The position numbers were made by a program, and so were the translations under genes. Positions 25,864 through 34,783 of a DNA stretch of 61,074 nucleotides are shown in pieces. Position 1 is the first letter of the stretch, and each line of letters begins with the position of its first letter. The notes below the pieces were generated by a model. The model had not been told where the DNA came from and did not search any database. It saw only the letters and a program-made list of their open reading frames with translations. The DNA comes from Candidatus Epulonipiscioides gigas (GTDB lineage Bacteria > Bacillota > Clostridia > Lachnospirales > Cellulosilyticaceae): the NCBI GenBank assembly GCA_001983555.1, contig LJHE01000034.1, positions 15,906 to 76,979 of the forward strand, read 5' to 3'.

Positions 25864-27546
25864 ATGGATTTTACACAAATGGCTCTCAGTTTTATTGGGG
25901 GATTCGGTATTTTTATATTTGGTATGAATTATATGGGAGAAGGGCTTCAAAAATCAGCAGGCAATCAAATGAAAAATTTGATAGGAGCTCTTACTAATAA
26001 TCGTATTTTAGGTGTTTTAGTTGGAGCGATTGTTACTGTAGTTGTTCAAAGTTCATCTGCTACAACAGTTATGATTGTAGGCTTTGTAAATGCTGGACTT
26101 ATGTCACTTACTCAGGCAGTCGGTGTAATAATGGGAGCAAATATCGGAACAACTGTTACTGCATGGATTGTATCACTTGGTGATTGGGTAGATTGGTTAT
26201 CTCCATCTACAATAGCACCTCTTCTTGTAGCAATTGGTGTCGGATTAAGTATGATTGCAAAAGAACAAAAAATTAAATACATTGCTCAAATTATATTTGG
26301 ATTTGGTGCTCTTTTCTTAGGTCTTGATATGATGAGTGGAGCAGTAAAGCCACTTCGTGAGCTTCAAGAAATTAAAGATTTATTTATGACACTTGGAGCC
26401 AATCCAATTCTTGGAATACTTACTGGGGCACTTGTTACAGCAATAATTCAGAGCTCATCTGCATCAGTCGGAATACTACAAGCTCTTGCAATTGCTGCTA
26501 TTGTGCCTTGGAACACTGCAATTTATATTATACTTGGTCAAAACATTGGAACTTGTGTGACAGCAATATTATCAAGTATTGGCGCAAATACAAATGCCAA
26601 AAGAGCTGCTGTTATTCATCTTCTTTTTAACATAATAGGCTCAATATTATTTGGAATAATTGGAGTAATCACTTTCCAATTTGTGATTCCAGCATTTGGA
26701 AATACTTTAATTACAACTTTCGAAATAAGTATTGTTCATAGTATATTTAATATTTTAAATACTTTATTACTATTTCCTTTTGCAACATTGCTCGTAAAAA
26801 TTGCTACAAAAATTATATCAGATTCTTCTGTTCCTATGTCTAAAGAGCTAATTCATCTTGATGAAAGAATGCTTGAAACTCCATCTTTTGCAGTACAAAG
26901 TGCGGTAAAAGAAGTTCATGCATATAGTATGCTTGCAGAAAAAAACTTGAAAACAGCTTTTTATGCACTATTAAATAAAGATGAAAATAAAATAGCTGAA
27001 GTTATTGAAAGAGAGAAAAAAATTAATAAAATTCAACATGAAATAAATAATTATCTTGTAAAATTATCAAATGTTCCATTATCAGAAAAAGAACATTCAC
27101 AAATAAATACGTTATTTCATAATGTCGGAGATATTGAAAGAGTAGGAGATCATGCAGAAAATTTGGTAGAGCTCGCTCAAAATCTTATACGTGATAATGC
27201 AATTTTTTCAGATAGTGCAATAGAAGAACTTACAAATATGACTAATCTGGTACTAGAAACATATAATAATGCATTAAATGCTTTTATGAATGAGAATATT
27301 GAAAGTGCTAAAAAAGTATATGAACTTGAAAATAAAGTAGACAAAATGGAAACTCGTCTTAGAAAAAGACATATTAAAAGGCTTTCAGAAGAAAAATGTA
27401 GTCCTCTTGCAGGAATTGTATTTTTGGATACAATATCAAACTTAGAAAGAATTTCAGACCATGCTGTAAATTTAGTTGATGCATTAGTTGGAGAAAGTTT
27501 TAATGAAGATGAGGAAGAATTTTATTTGAGTAATGACAATCATTAA
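25864..27546 (+). CDS. Na+/phosphate cotransporter (NptA family) with PhoU-like tail
   Basis: A 560-residue protein. The N-terminal 320 residues hold paired NptA repeats, each with the substrate-site motif QSSSA (VVQSSSATTVMIVGF and IIQSSSASVGILQAL), typical of type II Na+/Pi cotransporters. From about 350 on, helices resembling PhoU follow (IERVGDHAENLVELA and LERISDHAVNLVDAL), probably regulatory and metal-binding. I choose the ATG at 25864, which has GGAGG five bases upstream; an in-frame TTG at 25852 would overlap that site. Expected role: low-affinity phosphate movement across the membrane. No pst or pho genes are nearby. Confidence 0.93.
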   Translation: MDFTQMALSFIGGFGIFIFGMNYMGEGLQKSAGNQMKNLIGALTNNRILGVLVGAIVTVVVQSSSATTVMIVGFVNAGLMSLTQAVGVIMGANIGTTVTAWIVSLGDWVDWLSPSTIAPLLVAIGVGLSMIAKEQKIKYIAQIIFGFGALFLGLDMMSGAVKPLRELQEIKDLFMTLGANPILGILTGALVTAIIQSSSASVGILQALAIAAIVPWNTAIYIILGQNIGTCVTAILSSIGANTNAKRAAVIHLLFNIIGSILFGIIGVITFQFVIPAFGNTLITTFEISIVHSIFNILNTLLLFPFATLLVKIATKIISDSSVPMSKELIHLDERMLETPSFAVQSAVKEVHAYSMLAEKNLKTAFYALLNKDENKIAEVIEREKKINKIQHEINNYLVKLSNVPLSEKEHSQINTLFHNVGDIERVGDHAENLVELAQNLIRDNAIFSDSAIEELTNMTNLVLETYNNALNAFMNENIESAKKVYELENKVDKMETRLRKRHIKRLSEEKCSPLAGIVFLDTISNLERISDHAVNLVDALVGESFNEDEEEFYLSNDNH

Positions 27547-27555
27547 TTATATTAT

Positions 27556-27585
27556 TTCAGCTCTATATATTATATTAGAGCTGAA
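27556..27585 (+). terminator. Terminator after the phosphate cotransporter gene
   Basis: TTCAGCTCTA (27556-27565) pairs with TAGAGCTGAA (27576-27585) across a 10-nt loop, followed by TATTTTGTTTTT on the plus strand. It sits in the gap between two convergent genes; on the minus strand no T-run follows. Confidence 0.78.
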
Positions 27586-27595
27586 TATTTTGTTT

Positions 27596-28513
27596 TTACT
27601 GTATTTTTCTAAGTTTAGTAATAGTTTCTAAAAATTCTGTATGTGGTTTGGTTGTAAAACGCATAAATTCTTTTTTCGTTGGATGTATAAATCCAAGTAC
27701 TCCAGCATGGAGCATCTGAGTTTGCAAATTAAATAAATGTTTTGTTCTTCCATATAATGGGTCACCTAGTAGAGGATAACCTATACTTGTTAGATGAACT
27801 CTTATTTGATGCGTTCTGCCTGTTTGCAAAGTAAGTTCTACATGAGTTGCATTTTTAAAACGTTCTATTACACGACATTCTGTGATAGCTCTTTTACCAT
27901 TTTCAACAATAGCCATCTTTTTACGGTCTTTTGGATTTCTTGCAATAGGCTTATCTATATTTATATAATCTTCTTTTATATTTCCATAAACTAATGCCTC
28001 ATACTTTCTTTCTATATTATGTTCTTTTAGAAGCTCGGATAAAAATACATGAGCAGTATCATTTTTAGCTACCATTAAAAGGCCTGTAGTATCCTTGTCA
28101 ATCCTATGAACAATTCCTGGTCGAATTTCTCCATTAATTCCTGATAAACTATCTTTTACATGAAAGAGCAAAGCATTTACTAATGTGTCATCATAATGAC
28201 CTGCACTAGGATGAACAACCATATTTTGTGGTTTATTTATAATCAAAATATCGCTATCTTCATATATAATATCTAGTTCGATTTCTTTTGGAACAATATT
28301 AATTTCTTTTGGAGCAGCAACATAAAATTCAATTTTATCACCATACTTTACTTTAAAACGTGCAGGTACAGTTTTTCCATTTACAAATAAATTACCTTGA
28401 TCAATTTGTTTTTGAATATATGAGCGTGTATAGTTTGTGATATTTTCGGTTAAAAATTTATCTACTCTTACTTCTTTTATATTTTCTACGGTTAAAAATA
28501 TTTTTTCGTTCAA
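27596..28513 (-). CDS. RluD-family 23S rRNA pseudouridine synthase
   Basis: A 305-residue enzyme: an N-terminal S4 RNA-binding domain (about 13-70, RVDKFLTENITNYTRSYIQKQIDQGNLFVNG pattern) followed by the pseudouridine synthase domain. The catalytic aspartate is D139 in HRIDKDTTG, and the LQTGRTHQIRVH motif lies near the C-terminus. RluA/RluD-family members isomerise uridines in 23S rRNA or tRNA; the exact target is not predictable. It follows lspA by four bases, the usual lspA-rluD pairing in Firmicutes, at the end of the division operon. Confidence 0.93.
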   Translation of the reverse strand: MNEKIFLTVENIKEVRVDKFLTENITNYTRSYIQKQIDQGNLFVNGKTVPARFKVKYGDKIEFYVAAPKEINIVPKEIELDIIYEDSDILIINKPQNMVVHPSAGHYDDTLVNALLFHVKDSLSGINGEIRPGIVHRIDKDTTGLLMVAKNDTAHVFLSELLKEHNIERKYEALVYGNIKEDYINIDKPIARNPKDRKKMAIVENGKRAITECRVIERFKNATHVELTLQTGRTHQIRVHLTSIGYPLLGDPLYGRTKHLFNLQTQMLHAGVLGFIHPTKKEFMRFTTKPHTEFLETITKLRKIQ

Positions 28514-28517
28514 AACA

Positions 28518-29003
28518 CTATCCTTTTTCTATTTTATTTTTTTTAGAGATATTTATATCTTCTACTATAAGAGCTCCTGCAAAAAATATTGTACCCGTTA
28601 CAACACATATATCTGCAACATTAAATACTGGAAAATCAATGAGTACAAAATAAAACATGTCTACTACATATCCTAAATAAACTCTATCTATTAAGTTTCC
28701 AATTGCACCACTTATGATTAACATCAGACTAAATTTATAAAATATTCCTATTTTAGTTGTAGGAATTTTACGCCAATAAAATATAATTATTATAAGCACT
28801 AATAAAGTAATTATAACAAAAAACCATTGTTTATTTTGTAAAATTCCAAATGCTGCTCCTCTATTTTCTACATAAGCAAAATGAAAGACTTCTTTTATAA
28901 ATTCAATATCATTGGCACCCTTAAGACTTGTTACGGCCCATCGTTTTACAATTTGATCTAAAATAATAAGCGCAATAGAAATAAATATTAATAATATCGT
29001 CAT
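28518..29003 (-). CDS. lspA: Lipoprotein signal peptidase (signal peptidase II)
   Basis: A 161-residue membrane aspartyl protease that cleaves the signal peptide from prolipoproteins after diacylglyceryl transfer. Four hydrophobic helices are visible. Conserved segments are VENRGAAFGIL, ISGAIGNLIDRVYLGYVVDMF and FNVADICVVTG; the catalytic aspartates are expected at D115 (VVDMF) and D131 (FNVAD). It would mature lipoproteins such as the family 3 binding protein encoded at 20369-21196. It lies between divIVA and rluD. Confidence 0.95.
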   Translation of the reverse strand: MTILLIFISIALIILDQIVKRWAVTSLKGANDIEFIKEVFHFAYVENRGAAFGILQNKQWFFVIITLLVLIIIIFYWRKIPTTKIGIFYKFSLMLIISGAIGNLIDRVYLGYVVDMFYFVLIDFPVFNVADICVVTGTIFFAGALIVEDINISKKNKIEKG

Positions 29004-29029
29004 ATTTTACCTTTCTAAATTAGATTTTT

Positions 29030-29875
29030 TTATTTTTTAGAATAAGTCATTTCAAAACTCATTCCTTCTATAGCATCACTTAAAAGTGTTTCTATAGTAC
29101 CAGCAGTTTTTTTTATTTCTGCTTCATCATAAATTGGTAAATCTTTTTTAATATTTGGAGTAGATTGAGTTGATGATTGCTCTGTTGGAGCTTGATTTTG
29201 AGTTTTAAATTTAGATTGAGATGTTGTTGATTTTAAAACAGGATTTTTTTCAACGTCTCCTACCAATTGTTTAATGGAACTTTCAATTTCATCTGCTGGA
29301 CTAGGTTTTTCAAGATTGTTAAGTTGCTCTTGTATAATAGATTTAATATTTTTTTTAAATTCACTATAAGATTTCATTAACTTTTGCAATTCTTGTTTAT
29401 TTTTTTTAATCAATTCTTTACTTTTAGAGTCAAGTTCTTGCACTTTTTTGGCAGCTTCATCTTGAAGTTTTTTAGCTTCTAATTTAGCTTCATCTTTTAA
29501 TTTTTTAGCTTCTAATTTGGCTTCTTCTCGCATTTTTTTTGCATCTGATTTTGCACCATTTTTTACTGTTTCTATATCACGTAATATAGCTTCTTTTTTA
29601 TTATTAGCTATTTCTTCTGCATCTCGTTTTGTATCAGCAGCAGTTTTTTCAGCAAGAACAAGAGCATTTTGTATAGTTTGTTCCATAGATTTGTAATATT
29701 GAATTGCTTGTGTTAAATTTGAATTTTGTTCTTTCAATTCACGATTTTCAGCGGTTATGTTTTCCATAGAATTTATAATTTCCATCATAAATAAATCGAC
29801 ATCCTCTATACTATATCCTCGATTCAATGTAGTTTTTTTAAATTCTTTTTTCGTGATATCTTCAATTTGCAACAT
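29030..29875 (-). CDS. divIVA: DivIVA-domain cell division protein
   Basis: A 281-residue protein. The N-terminal DivIVA domain (residues 1-60) has the pattern EDITKKEFKKTTLNRGYSIEDVDLFM, which binds curved membranes at poles and septa. A long, highly charged coiled coil spans about 60-190, with repeated EAKLEAKKLKDEA segments, followed by a low-complexity Q/S/T linker. Its place after sepF and ylmH in the ylm cluster fits a division-site role. The coiled coil is more repetitive than in B. subtilis, which is normal in this fast-evolving family. Confidence 0.92.
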   Translation of the reverse strand: MLQIEDITKKEFKKTTLNRGYSIEDVDLFMMEIINSMENITAENRELKEQNSNLTQAIQYYKSMEQTIQNALVLAEKTAADTKRDAEEIANNKKEAILRDIETVKNGAKSDAKKMREEAKLEAKKLKDEAKLEAKKLQDEAAKKVQELDSKSKELIKKNKQELQKLMKSYSEFKKNIKSIIQEQLNNLEKPSPADEIESSIKQLVGDVEKNPVLKSTTSQSKFKTQNQAPTEQSSTQSTPNIKKDLPIYDEAEIKKTAGTIETLLSDAIEGMSFEMTYSKK

Positions 29876-29891
29876 TTAGTAACCCCTTTAA

Positions 29892-30650
29892 TTAAAATTT
29901 CTTAACCTTAATATAAATTTTTTTCTTTTTACTTAGACCTGCTATTTCATCAAGTTGCATTTTTCCATAGCCCCTAAGTGTAAGAGTATCACCTTCTTTT
30001 GCAATATATGAGTCATTTATTACATGACCATTTAGTTTAGCTCGTTCTGCTTTAATTAGCTTACTACATTCATTCCTTGAAATATTAAATATAGAACATA
30101 ATATAACATCTACTCTTAATGAGGCAACTGTAGTTTTTATTTCTTCAAATTTTGGCGCTTCTATTTCTATCTCGTTTTTTGATACTATAGAAATTTCTAT
30201 TTTTGTAAACCGAGCTATTTTTATCAAATTAAATTGTATATATTCTGCAATATCAGCCTTACAAAACACATATGCTCCAAACGATGTAATAATTATATCT
30301 CCTAGCTTAGTTTTTTCTATACCAAGAGATAAAATACTACCTAAAAAATCTCTATGTGTTAGCTCCTTACCCAATCCTGTTTTTACTTCTATTTTAAGCA
30401 CTTTTATAGGATCAATTTTTGACTGAATAAATGGAGTAATGCAAACAATAACACGATTTGCATTGGGATATCCTCCTATTAGAGTATAGTTATTTGTATA
30501 TTTAGATAAAACTCCATTAATCCATTGAGCTTCATAAAAATCGGTAAAAAACTCTCTATATCCTATACAGGATTTTTGCATATAGTCACTAATCAGTTTT
30601 AAAAATAATTTTTCTTCTTCATTTTTAATATTTTCCCAATTAATTTTCAT
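29892..30650 (-). CDS. ylmH: YlmH-like S4-domain RNA-binding protein
   Basis: A 252-residue protein with an N-terminal alpha/beta region (GYPNANRVIVCITPF) and a C-terminal S4 RNA-binding domain from about residue 175 (LRVDVILCSIFNISRNECSKLIKAERAKLNGHVINDSY). This is the plan of YlmH, encoded between sepF and divIVA in many Firmicutes and linked to ribosome-associated functions. The intervening ylmG (YggT) found in Bacillus is absent here. It is four bases downstream of sepF and 16 upstream of divIVA. Confidence 0.88.
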   Translation of the reverse strand: MKINWENIKNEEEKLFLKLISDYMQKSCIGYREFFTDFYEAQWINGVLSKYTNNYTLIGGYPNANRVIVCITPFIQSKIDPIKVLKIEVKTGLGKELTHRDFLGSILSLGIEKTKLGDIIITSFGAYVFCKADIAEYIQFNLIKIARFTKIEISIVSKNEIEIEAPKFEEIKTTVASLRVDVILCSIFNISRNECSKLIKAERAKLNGHVINDSYIAKEGDTLTLRGYGKMQLDEIAGLSKKKKIYIKVKKF

Positions 30651-30654
30651 AAAT

Positions 30655-31083
30655 TTAATCTTTTTTTAGAGTAACGTATTCTGGCAAAATAACATAAATT
30701 TTTGGAGTAAACATTTCTAAAGTTCCATTTACAGCGTAACTAACTCCTGATAAATAATCGATAGCACGTTGTATTTCAGGGTCTGATAACCTCTCCATAT
30801 TTACAACTTGTGGTCTTTTATCTTTAATATATTTTGCAATGTCACCTGTTGCTGCATAGCCTGACATAGTTATAGTTACTAACTCAGTTAGACTTACCTC
30901 CTTTTTCTCTTTAGCTAATTGTACTGCGCGTATTGGAGTAGCAGGAACATAAGGTTGCTCATGTTCGTGCACTTCAGTTGTCGCCTTATTTTCTATTGGC
31001 GGTGGTGCTATAATTTCATCATCATAATAATCCATATCTTCATCATAATTTTGACCAAACATATTTTTAATCCAACTTAACAT
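30655..31083 (-). CDS. sepF: Cell division protein SepF
   Basis: A 142-residue protein with a short N-terminal amphipathic membrane-binding helix (LSWIKNMFG), an acidic linker, and the SepF core from about 55 (VSLTELVTITMSGYAATGDIAKYIKDKRPQVVNMERL). SepF polymerises into rings, tethers FtsZ to the membrane and can stand in for FtsA. Its placement beside yggS, ylmH and divIVA is the conserved ylm division cluster. Confidence 0.93.
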   Translation of the reverse strand: MLSWIKNMFGQNYDEDMDYYDDEIIAPPPIENKATTEVHEHEQPYVPATPIRAVQLAKEKKEVSLTELVTITMSGYAATGDIAKYIKDKRPQVVNMERLSDPEIQRAIDYLSGVSYAVNGTLEMFTPKIYVILPEYVTLKKD

Positions 31084-31104
31084 AATTTCCCCCCCTTATT
31101 TATT

Positions 31105-31776
31105 TTAACCTTTAAATATATAAGTGCCTATTCGTATACAATTAGAACCGCATAATATCGCTTCCTTATAGTCCCTAGTCATTCCCATTGATAAAACTTC
31201 ATTTTCTATATTATCTAACTTTTGCACAGGCATGTCAATAAATTTTTTATAAAGTTTACTAAATATTTCTTGTAATTCTGCTTTAGGTACTGTATATGGT
31301 GCCATTGTCATAAGTCCTTTTACTTTTACAAAATATAGTGTATTAGCCACTTCTAACACTTCATTAATATCTTCTTCTTTAAATCCATGTTTACTTTTTT
31401 CGCCTGAAATATTTACTTCTAATAAAATATCGACACAAACATTTTTTTTCTTTGCTTCTTTTTCAATTTTTAACATAAGTTTTATACTATCGACAGAATG
31501 AATAAGACATACTTTTCCAACAATATACTTTACTTTATTAGTTTGTAAATTTCCAATAAAATGCCAGTTAATAGGTAAGTCAGTATTTTCCATCTTATCC
31601 AAAAGCTCTTGCACTTTATTTTCTCCAAAATCTCTTACACCAAGATTATAGGCTTCTTCAATTTGACTAATTGGACAAGTTTTTGATACAGCTACTAATA
31701 ATACATCTTGATCAGGCTTTTTTAAAAGCTCAATTTGCTCTCTAATTTCTGCTAATCTTTCTTCCATATCACTCAC
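31105..31776 (-). CDS. yggS: YggS/PLPBP-family pyridoxal phosphate homeostasis protein
   Basis: A 223-residue single-domain barrel that binds pyridoxal phosphate through Lys32 (LLVAVSKTCP). Other family hallmarks are the RDFGENKVQELLDK segment, WHFIGNLQTNKVKYI, and the C-terminal LSMGMTRDYKEAI phosphate-binding motif. These proteins have no known catalytic reaction; they buffer PLP and keep vitamin B6 and amino-acid pools balanced. It follows the HlyD-like gene by two bases and precedes sepF, matching ylmE in Bacillus. Confidence 0.94.
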   Translation of the reverse strand: MSDMEERLAEIREQIELLKKPDQDVLLVAVSKTCPISQIEEAYNLGVRDFGENKVQELLDKMENTDLPINWHFIGNLQTNKVKYIVGKVCLIHSVDSIKLMLKIEKEAKKKNVCVDILLEVNISGEKSKHGFKEEDINEVLEVANTLYFVKVKGLMTMAPYTVPKAELQEIFSKLYKKFIDMPVQKLDNIENEVLSMGMTRDYKEAILCGSNCIRIGTYIFKG

Positions 31777-31778
31777 AC

Positions 31779-33326
31779 CTACTTATTTTTTAAATTAAAA
31801 TCTTTTACCAAATCATTTTCTTCTATTCCCTTAGGATTTGAAATTATTTGGTCTTTTTGCTCCAATTCTGTTGAAGAATCAGTTGTTAAAACAGCATATT
31901 CTGCATTTTCAACTGCAATTTCTATTTCCTTAAATTTTGCAAACCCTTGATTAATTACAAAAACTCCAGTAATAATTTCAATTTTATCCAGAATATATGT
32001 TTCGCCAGTTTCAATATTAAATATTGTATCATTTATTTTAATATCTTCATCGAAGGCTGGTAAAAATATATTTGTTATATCATCTGTTCTTGAATATATT
32101 TCTATCTCGGTAAAGCTAGGACCAACTGATGTTATTTTATTTATACCATATATATTATTATCATATTTGTCTTTTTGTATTACAACATAAGAGCTTGGAA
32201 TAGAAATAATATTTTTTTCGACAATTGATTCTAGAGGTATTTTTAATCCTGTAGTTTCAACTTCTCCTATAATAAATTCTATTTTTCTATTATCTAAAAA
32301 ATTAATCAAGTACTCCTTTATTTCAAAAATAAGCTTTGTCATACCATCATCATTTTCTTTTCTAATTAATGTAGCATTTAATTTGTTTTTTGCTTGATTT
32401 TGAATGCTTAGTTTATATTCTTTTCCAACCTGATAATCTGTACCTTGTTCTCTATCTACATAAGTTACAATATTAAATATATAATCTGAAATAACTTTTA
32501 ATAAGGGTTCATCTTGGTTTACACTAAGACTGATTTCTTGGATATCTTCTAATGGAATATCCTCAATAAGTTTAGTAAAATCTTTATATTTCATCTCCTT
32601 TTGTAGATTTTCATATCCATCAATTTTGTATGATATTGTTCCAGCTATTTGAGATAAAACTTCTACTGAATTTGTATAAATAGATTGATAGTTAGCATTA
32701 TTTGCTATATTTTTATTTTCATTATAAGTAGCATTCTTTTTTTGCATGATTTTGTCAATTTCTAGTCGTAAATTATTAATTTCTTCTTTTAATAAATTAT
32801 CCGATGTCTGATTATATTTATCTATTAAATCGATATAATCCAATTCTTGTTTTTTTATAAAAATATTTGATATATTTTTTTTTATATAATCATCAGTGAT
32901 ATTAAATGGTTGTAGCTCCTTTTCGTAATCTTGTGGTATAGAATTGGTTGCAACTGTTCCAATAAGAGCATCCTTTTTTATTTTTTGTCCTTCTTCTATA
33001 AAATAAGTAAAGTTTCCTGTTACTGGACTAGCATAAATTATTTCATCTCTTATGATTAGTCCTTCTAAAAAGTTATTATTATTGATAGATCCCATTGACA
33101 CTTCTTGATAAGAAACAGATTGTACATCTACATATTGTCTTACTAAGATTGCAATTATTAATATAACTGCAAAAAAAACTATTACCGGTAATATTTTAGT
33201 TATAATAACCCAATAGTGTATATTTTGTTTATATGTATTAGGTATTATAATCTTTTGATCATTATTTTTTCGATAAACATCTAGGTTATAACTATTAAGC
33301 TCTGGTTGGTTGAGTTTTTTTGCCAT
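31779..33326 (-). CDS. HlyD-like membrane fusion/adaptor protein
   Basis: A 515-residue protein with a cytoplasmic tail of about 35 residues, one membrane segment near 38-63 (VIITKILPVIVFFAVILIIAIL), and a long extracytoplasmic part. The start of that part (GLIIRDEIIYASPVTGNFTYFIEEGQKIKKDALIGTV) is a split biotinyl-lipoyl domain as in HlyD/MacA adaptors, followed by a predicted helical hairpin (about 155-225). No partner pump is adjacent. Clostridial versions often head the yggS-sepF cluster, where a wall or division role is suspected but unproven. Start ATG has AAAGGAG eight bases upstream. Confidence 0.75.
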   Translation of the reverse strand: MAKKLNQPELNSYNLDVYRKNNDQKIIIPNTYKQNIHYWVIITKILPVIVFFAVILIIAILVRQYVDVQSVSYQEVSMGSINNNNFLEGLIIRDEIIYASPVTGNFTYFIEEGQKIKKDALIGTVATNSIPQDYEKELQPFNITDDYIKKNISNIFIKKQELDYIDLIDKYNQTSDNLLKEEINNLRLEIDKIMQKKNATYNENKNIANNANYQSIYTNSVEVLSQIAGTISYKIDGYENLQKEMKYKDFTKLIEDIPLEDIQEISLSVNQDEPLLKVISDYIFNIVTYVDREQGTDYQVGKEYKLSIQNQAKNKLNATLIRKENDDGMTKLIFEIKEYLINFLDNRKIEFIIGEVETTGLKIPLESIVEKNIISIPSSYVVIQKDKYDNNIYGINKITSVGPSFTEIEIYSRTDDITNIFLPAFDEDIKINDTIFNIETGETYILDKIEIITGVFVINQGFAKFKEIEIAVENAEYAVLTTDSSTELEQKDQIISNPKGIEENDLVKDFNLKNK

Positions 33327-33361
33327 GGGTTAGCTCCTTTCTTGTAACTTTTTGTATTATT

Positions 33362-33390
33362 ATTGTATCATTTTTATCATAATTAGTCTA
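33362..33390 (-). promoter_or_regulatory. Promoter of the HlyD-yggS-sepF division operon
   Basis: TAGACT (33385-33390), 17 bases, TACAAT (33362-33367) on the minus strand with an upstream TG (extended -10). It precedes the first gene by about 35 bases. Confidence 0.5.
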
Positions 33391-33405
33391 TAGAAAATTA
33401 AAAAA

Positions 33406-33432
33406 TCCTTTCAGAAAAATATTCTAAAAGGA
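33406..33432 (-). terminator. Terminator after the HD-domain gene
   Basis: TCCTTT-C-AGAA (33406-33416) pairs with TTCT-A-AAAGGA (33422-33432), one mismatch inside the stem, followed by six T on the minus strand. It isolates the HD gene from the division operon. Confidence 0.8.
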
Positions 33433-33438
33433 AAAATA

Positions 33439-34059
33439 TTAAAAAGTTTTTTTCTCATCTATATCAGTTGCTTTTAAATCTGCAATATGAAGTAAAAGTG
33501 CAAGCTCAAATTTTTTTAATGCTTCTACTATAGTAAAACTGCCACCTTTAACAGCACTATCAAATGCCCCCATATGTGACATTATTGCAATACTTTCATC
33601 TCTAGTTAATTCAATAAATGAACGTATTATATATTGAGATTTGCTTGAGTGCTCTATTGGTAATTTGTCATTTATTTTATAAAAAGGCTCTTGCTCCCAT
33701 TTATTAGTAAGTTTATTTTTTACATTTCTCATCTCAACTTCATAAAAATCAACTTTACAAACATCATGTAATAACCCTACTATTACTAAGCTTTCCAATA
33801 AATAAGGTGAGTTTTCTACACTTTCATATTCGCTTTTAATTTCTTTTATCAAACGGTTATATACATTTAAACTATGCTGAGCAAGTCCTCCTTCACAAGA
33901 CAAATGAAACCGTGTTGATGCAGGTGCAGTAAAAAAGTCAGAATTTATTAACCAGTCTTTTAATTTATCTGCTCCAGTTCTTTTTATATTATTATCAAAT
34001 AATTCTAAAATAAGCTCTTTATTTTCTTGCATTTCTTCTTTACTTAATTCATATTTCAT
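33439..34059 (-). CDS. HD-domain phosphohydrolase-like protein
   Basis: A 206-residue protein with the HD-superfamily metal ligands in order: histidine in GGLAQHSLNVY near residue 70, the HD doublet in VGLLHDVCKVDFY near 97-98, the histidine in LPIEHSSKSQYII, and the last aspartate in LLLHIADLKATDID. HD proteins are metal-dependent phosphohydrolases acting on nucleotides or nucleic acids. Here there is no partner domain, and the substrate cannot be told. It is transcribed alone, divergent from the DUF2284 gene, with its own terminator. Confidence 0.8.
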   Translation of the reverse strand: MKYELSKEEMQENKELILELFDNNIKRTGADKLKDWLINSDFFTAPASTRFHLSCEGGLAQHSLNVYNRLIKEIKSEYESVENSPYLLESLVIVGLLHDVCKVDFYEVEMRNVKNKLTNKWEQEPFYKINDKLPIEHSSKSQYIIRSFIELTRDESIAIMSHMGAFDSAVKGGSFTIVEALKKFELALLLHIADLKATDIDEKKTF

Positions 34060-34080
34060 ATTTTTACTCCTTTCATTAAT

Positions 34081-34089
34081 ATTATAACA
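34081..34089 (-). promoter_or_regulatory. Extended -10 promoter of the HD-domain gene
   Basis: TGTTATAAT on the minus strand gives a perfect -10 with an extended TG element, about 22 bases before the start codon. No good -35 is seen at the usual distance. Confidence 0.45.
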
Positions 34090-34106
34090 TACTTTGTCAA
34101 ATTTAA

Positions 34107-34135
34107 TTGAATTAATAATTTAATTTTGTTATAAT
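34107..34135 (+). promoter_or_regulatory. Promoter of the DUF2284 gene
   Basis: TTGAAT (34107-34112), 17 bases, TATAAT (34130-34135), also preceded by TG (extended -10). The leader before the ATG at 34172 is about 30 nt. Confidence 0.7.
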
Positions 34136-34171
34136 ATATTTTATCATATTAAGAAAAGGATTAATATTATT

Positions 34172-34732
34172 ATGTTTATAAATGAAAATGCTCGAACACT
34201 TACAATAAAAATGGCTGAGAATGCTGGATTTGACCATGCTGGATATGCGGAGATAGAAAAAATGGAATTCTTACCTTCCATCCGAGAAATGTGTGAAATA
34301 AATAAATGTGGAAATTATAATACAAATTGGTCATGTCCTCCCGCATGTGGTACTTTAGAAGAAGTGACTGAACGCGTTAAAGGATACAATTATGCTATGA
34401 TTTTGCAAGCAACTGAAAAGATGGAAGATGATTACGATTGGGACGCAATACAAAAAGCTCAAAAGAGATGTAGAGATAGTCTTGCAATTCTTGCTCGTCA
34501 ATTAAGAAGTATGAATAAGACAGTTTTAGCTATGGGAGCAGGTGGATGCAATAAATGTAAAACAGCAGGATGTACATATCCTAATTCACCTTGTCGATTT
34601 CCTGAAGAATTAAATTATAGTATGGAAGCATGTGGACTTTTTGTTAGTAAAGAATGTGAAAAAGCTGGAATGAACTATTATTATGGTCCACAAACTATGA
34701 CCATTAATGCAACTATTTTTGTAAAAGAATAA
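34172..34732 (+). CDS. DUF2284 cysteine-rich metal-binding protein
   Basis: A 186-residue soluble protein with two cysteine groups typical of DUF2284: C46, C51, C59 and C63 in CEINKCGNYNTNWSCPPACG, and a second in GGCNKCKTAGCTYPNSPCRFPEE. The conserved WSCPPACG phrase and the spacing suggest iron-sulfur or zinc binding. Function is unknown; such proteins are common in anaerobes and are often near reductases. It stands alone between a divergent HD gene and a convergent secreted protein. AAAGGA precedes the ATG. Confidence 0.82.
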   Translation: MFINENARTLTIKMAENAGFDHAGYAEIEKMEFLPSIREMCEINKCGNYNTNWSCPPACGTLEEVTERVKGYNYAMILQATEKMEDDYDWDAIQKAQKRCRDSLAILARQLRSMNKTVLAMGAGGCNKCKTAGCTYPNSPCRFPEELNYSMEACGLFVSKECEKAGMNYYYGPQTMTINATIFVKE

Positions 34733-34742
34733 TTTCTAAAAA

Positions 34743-34770
34743 ATCTCCCAGCTATATAAATCTGGGAGAT
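34743..34770 (-). terminator. Terminator between convergent genes
   Basis: ATCTCCCAG (34743-34751) pairs with CTGGGAGAT (34762-34770). A T6 run follows on the minus strand, so it ends the beta-helix gene well; on the plus strand only a weak tract follows. Confidence 0.78.
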
Positions 34771-34783
34771 AAATCAATATTTC

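Noticed and set aside
29460-29560. Repetitive coiled-coil stretch of divIVA as a mobile repeat
   Set aside because: The repeats are short, in frame and typical of charged coiled coils.
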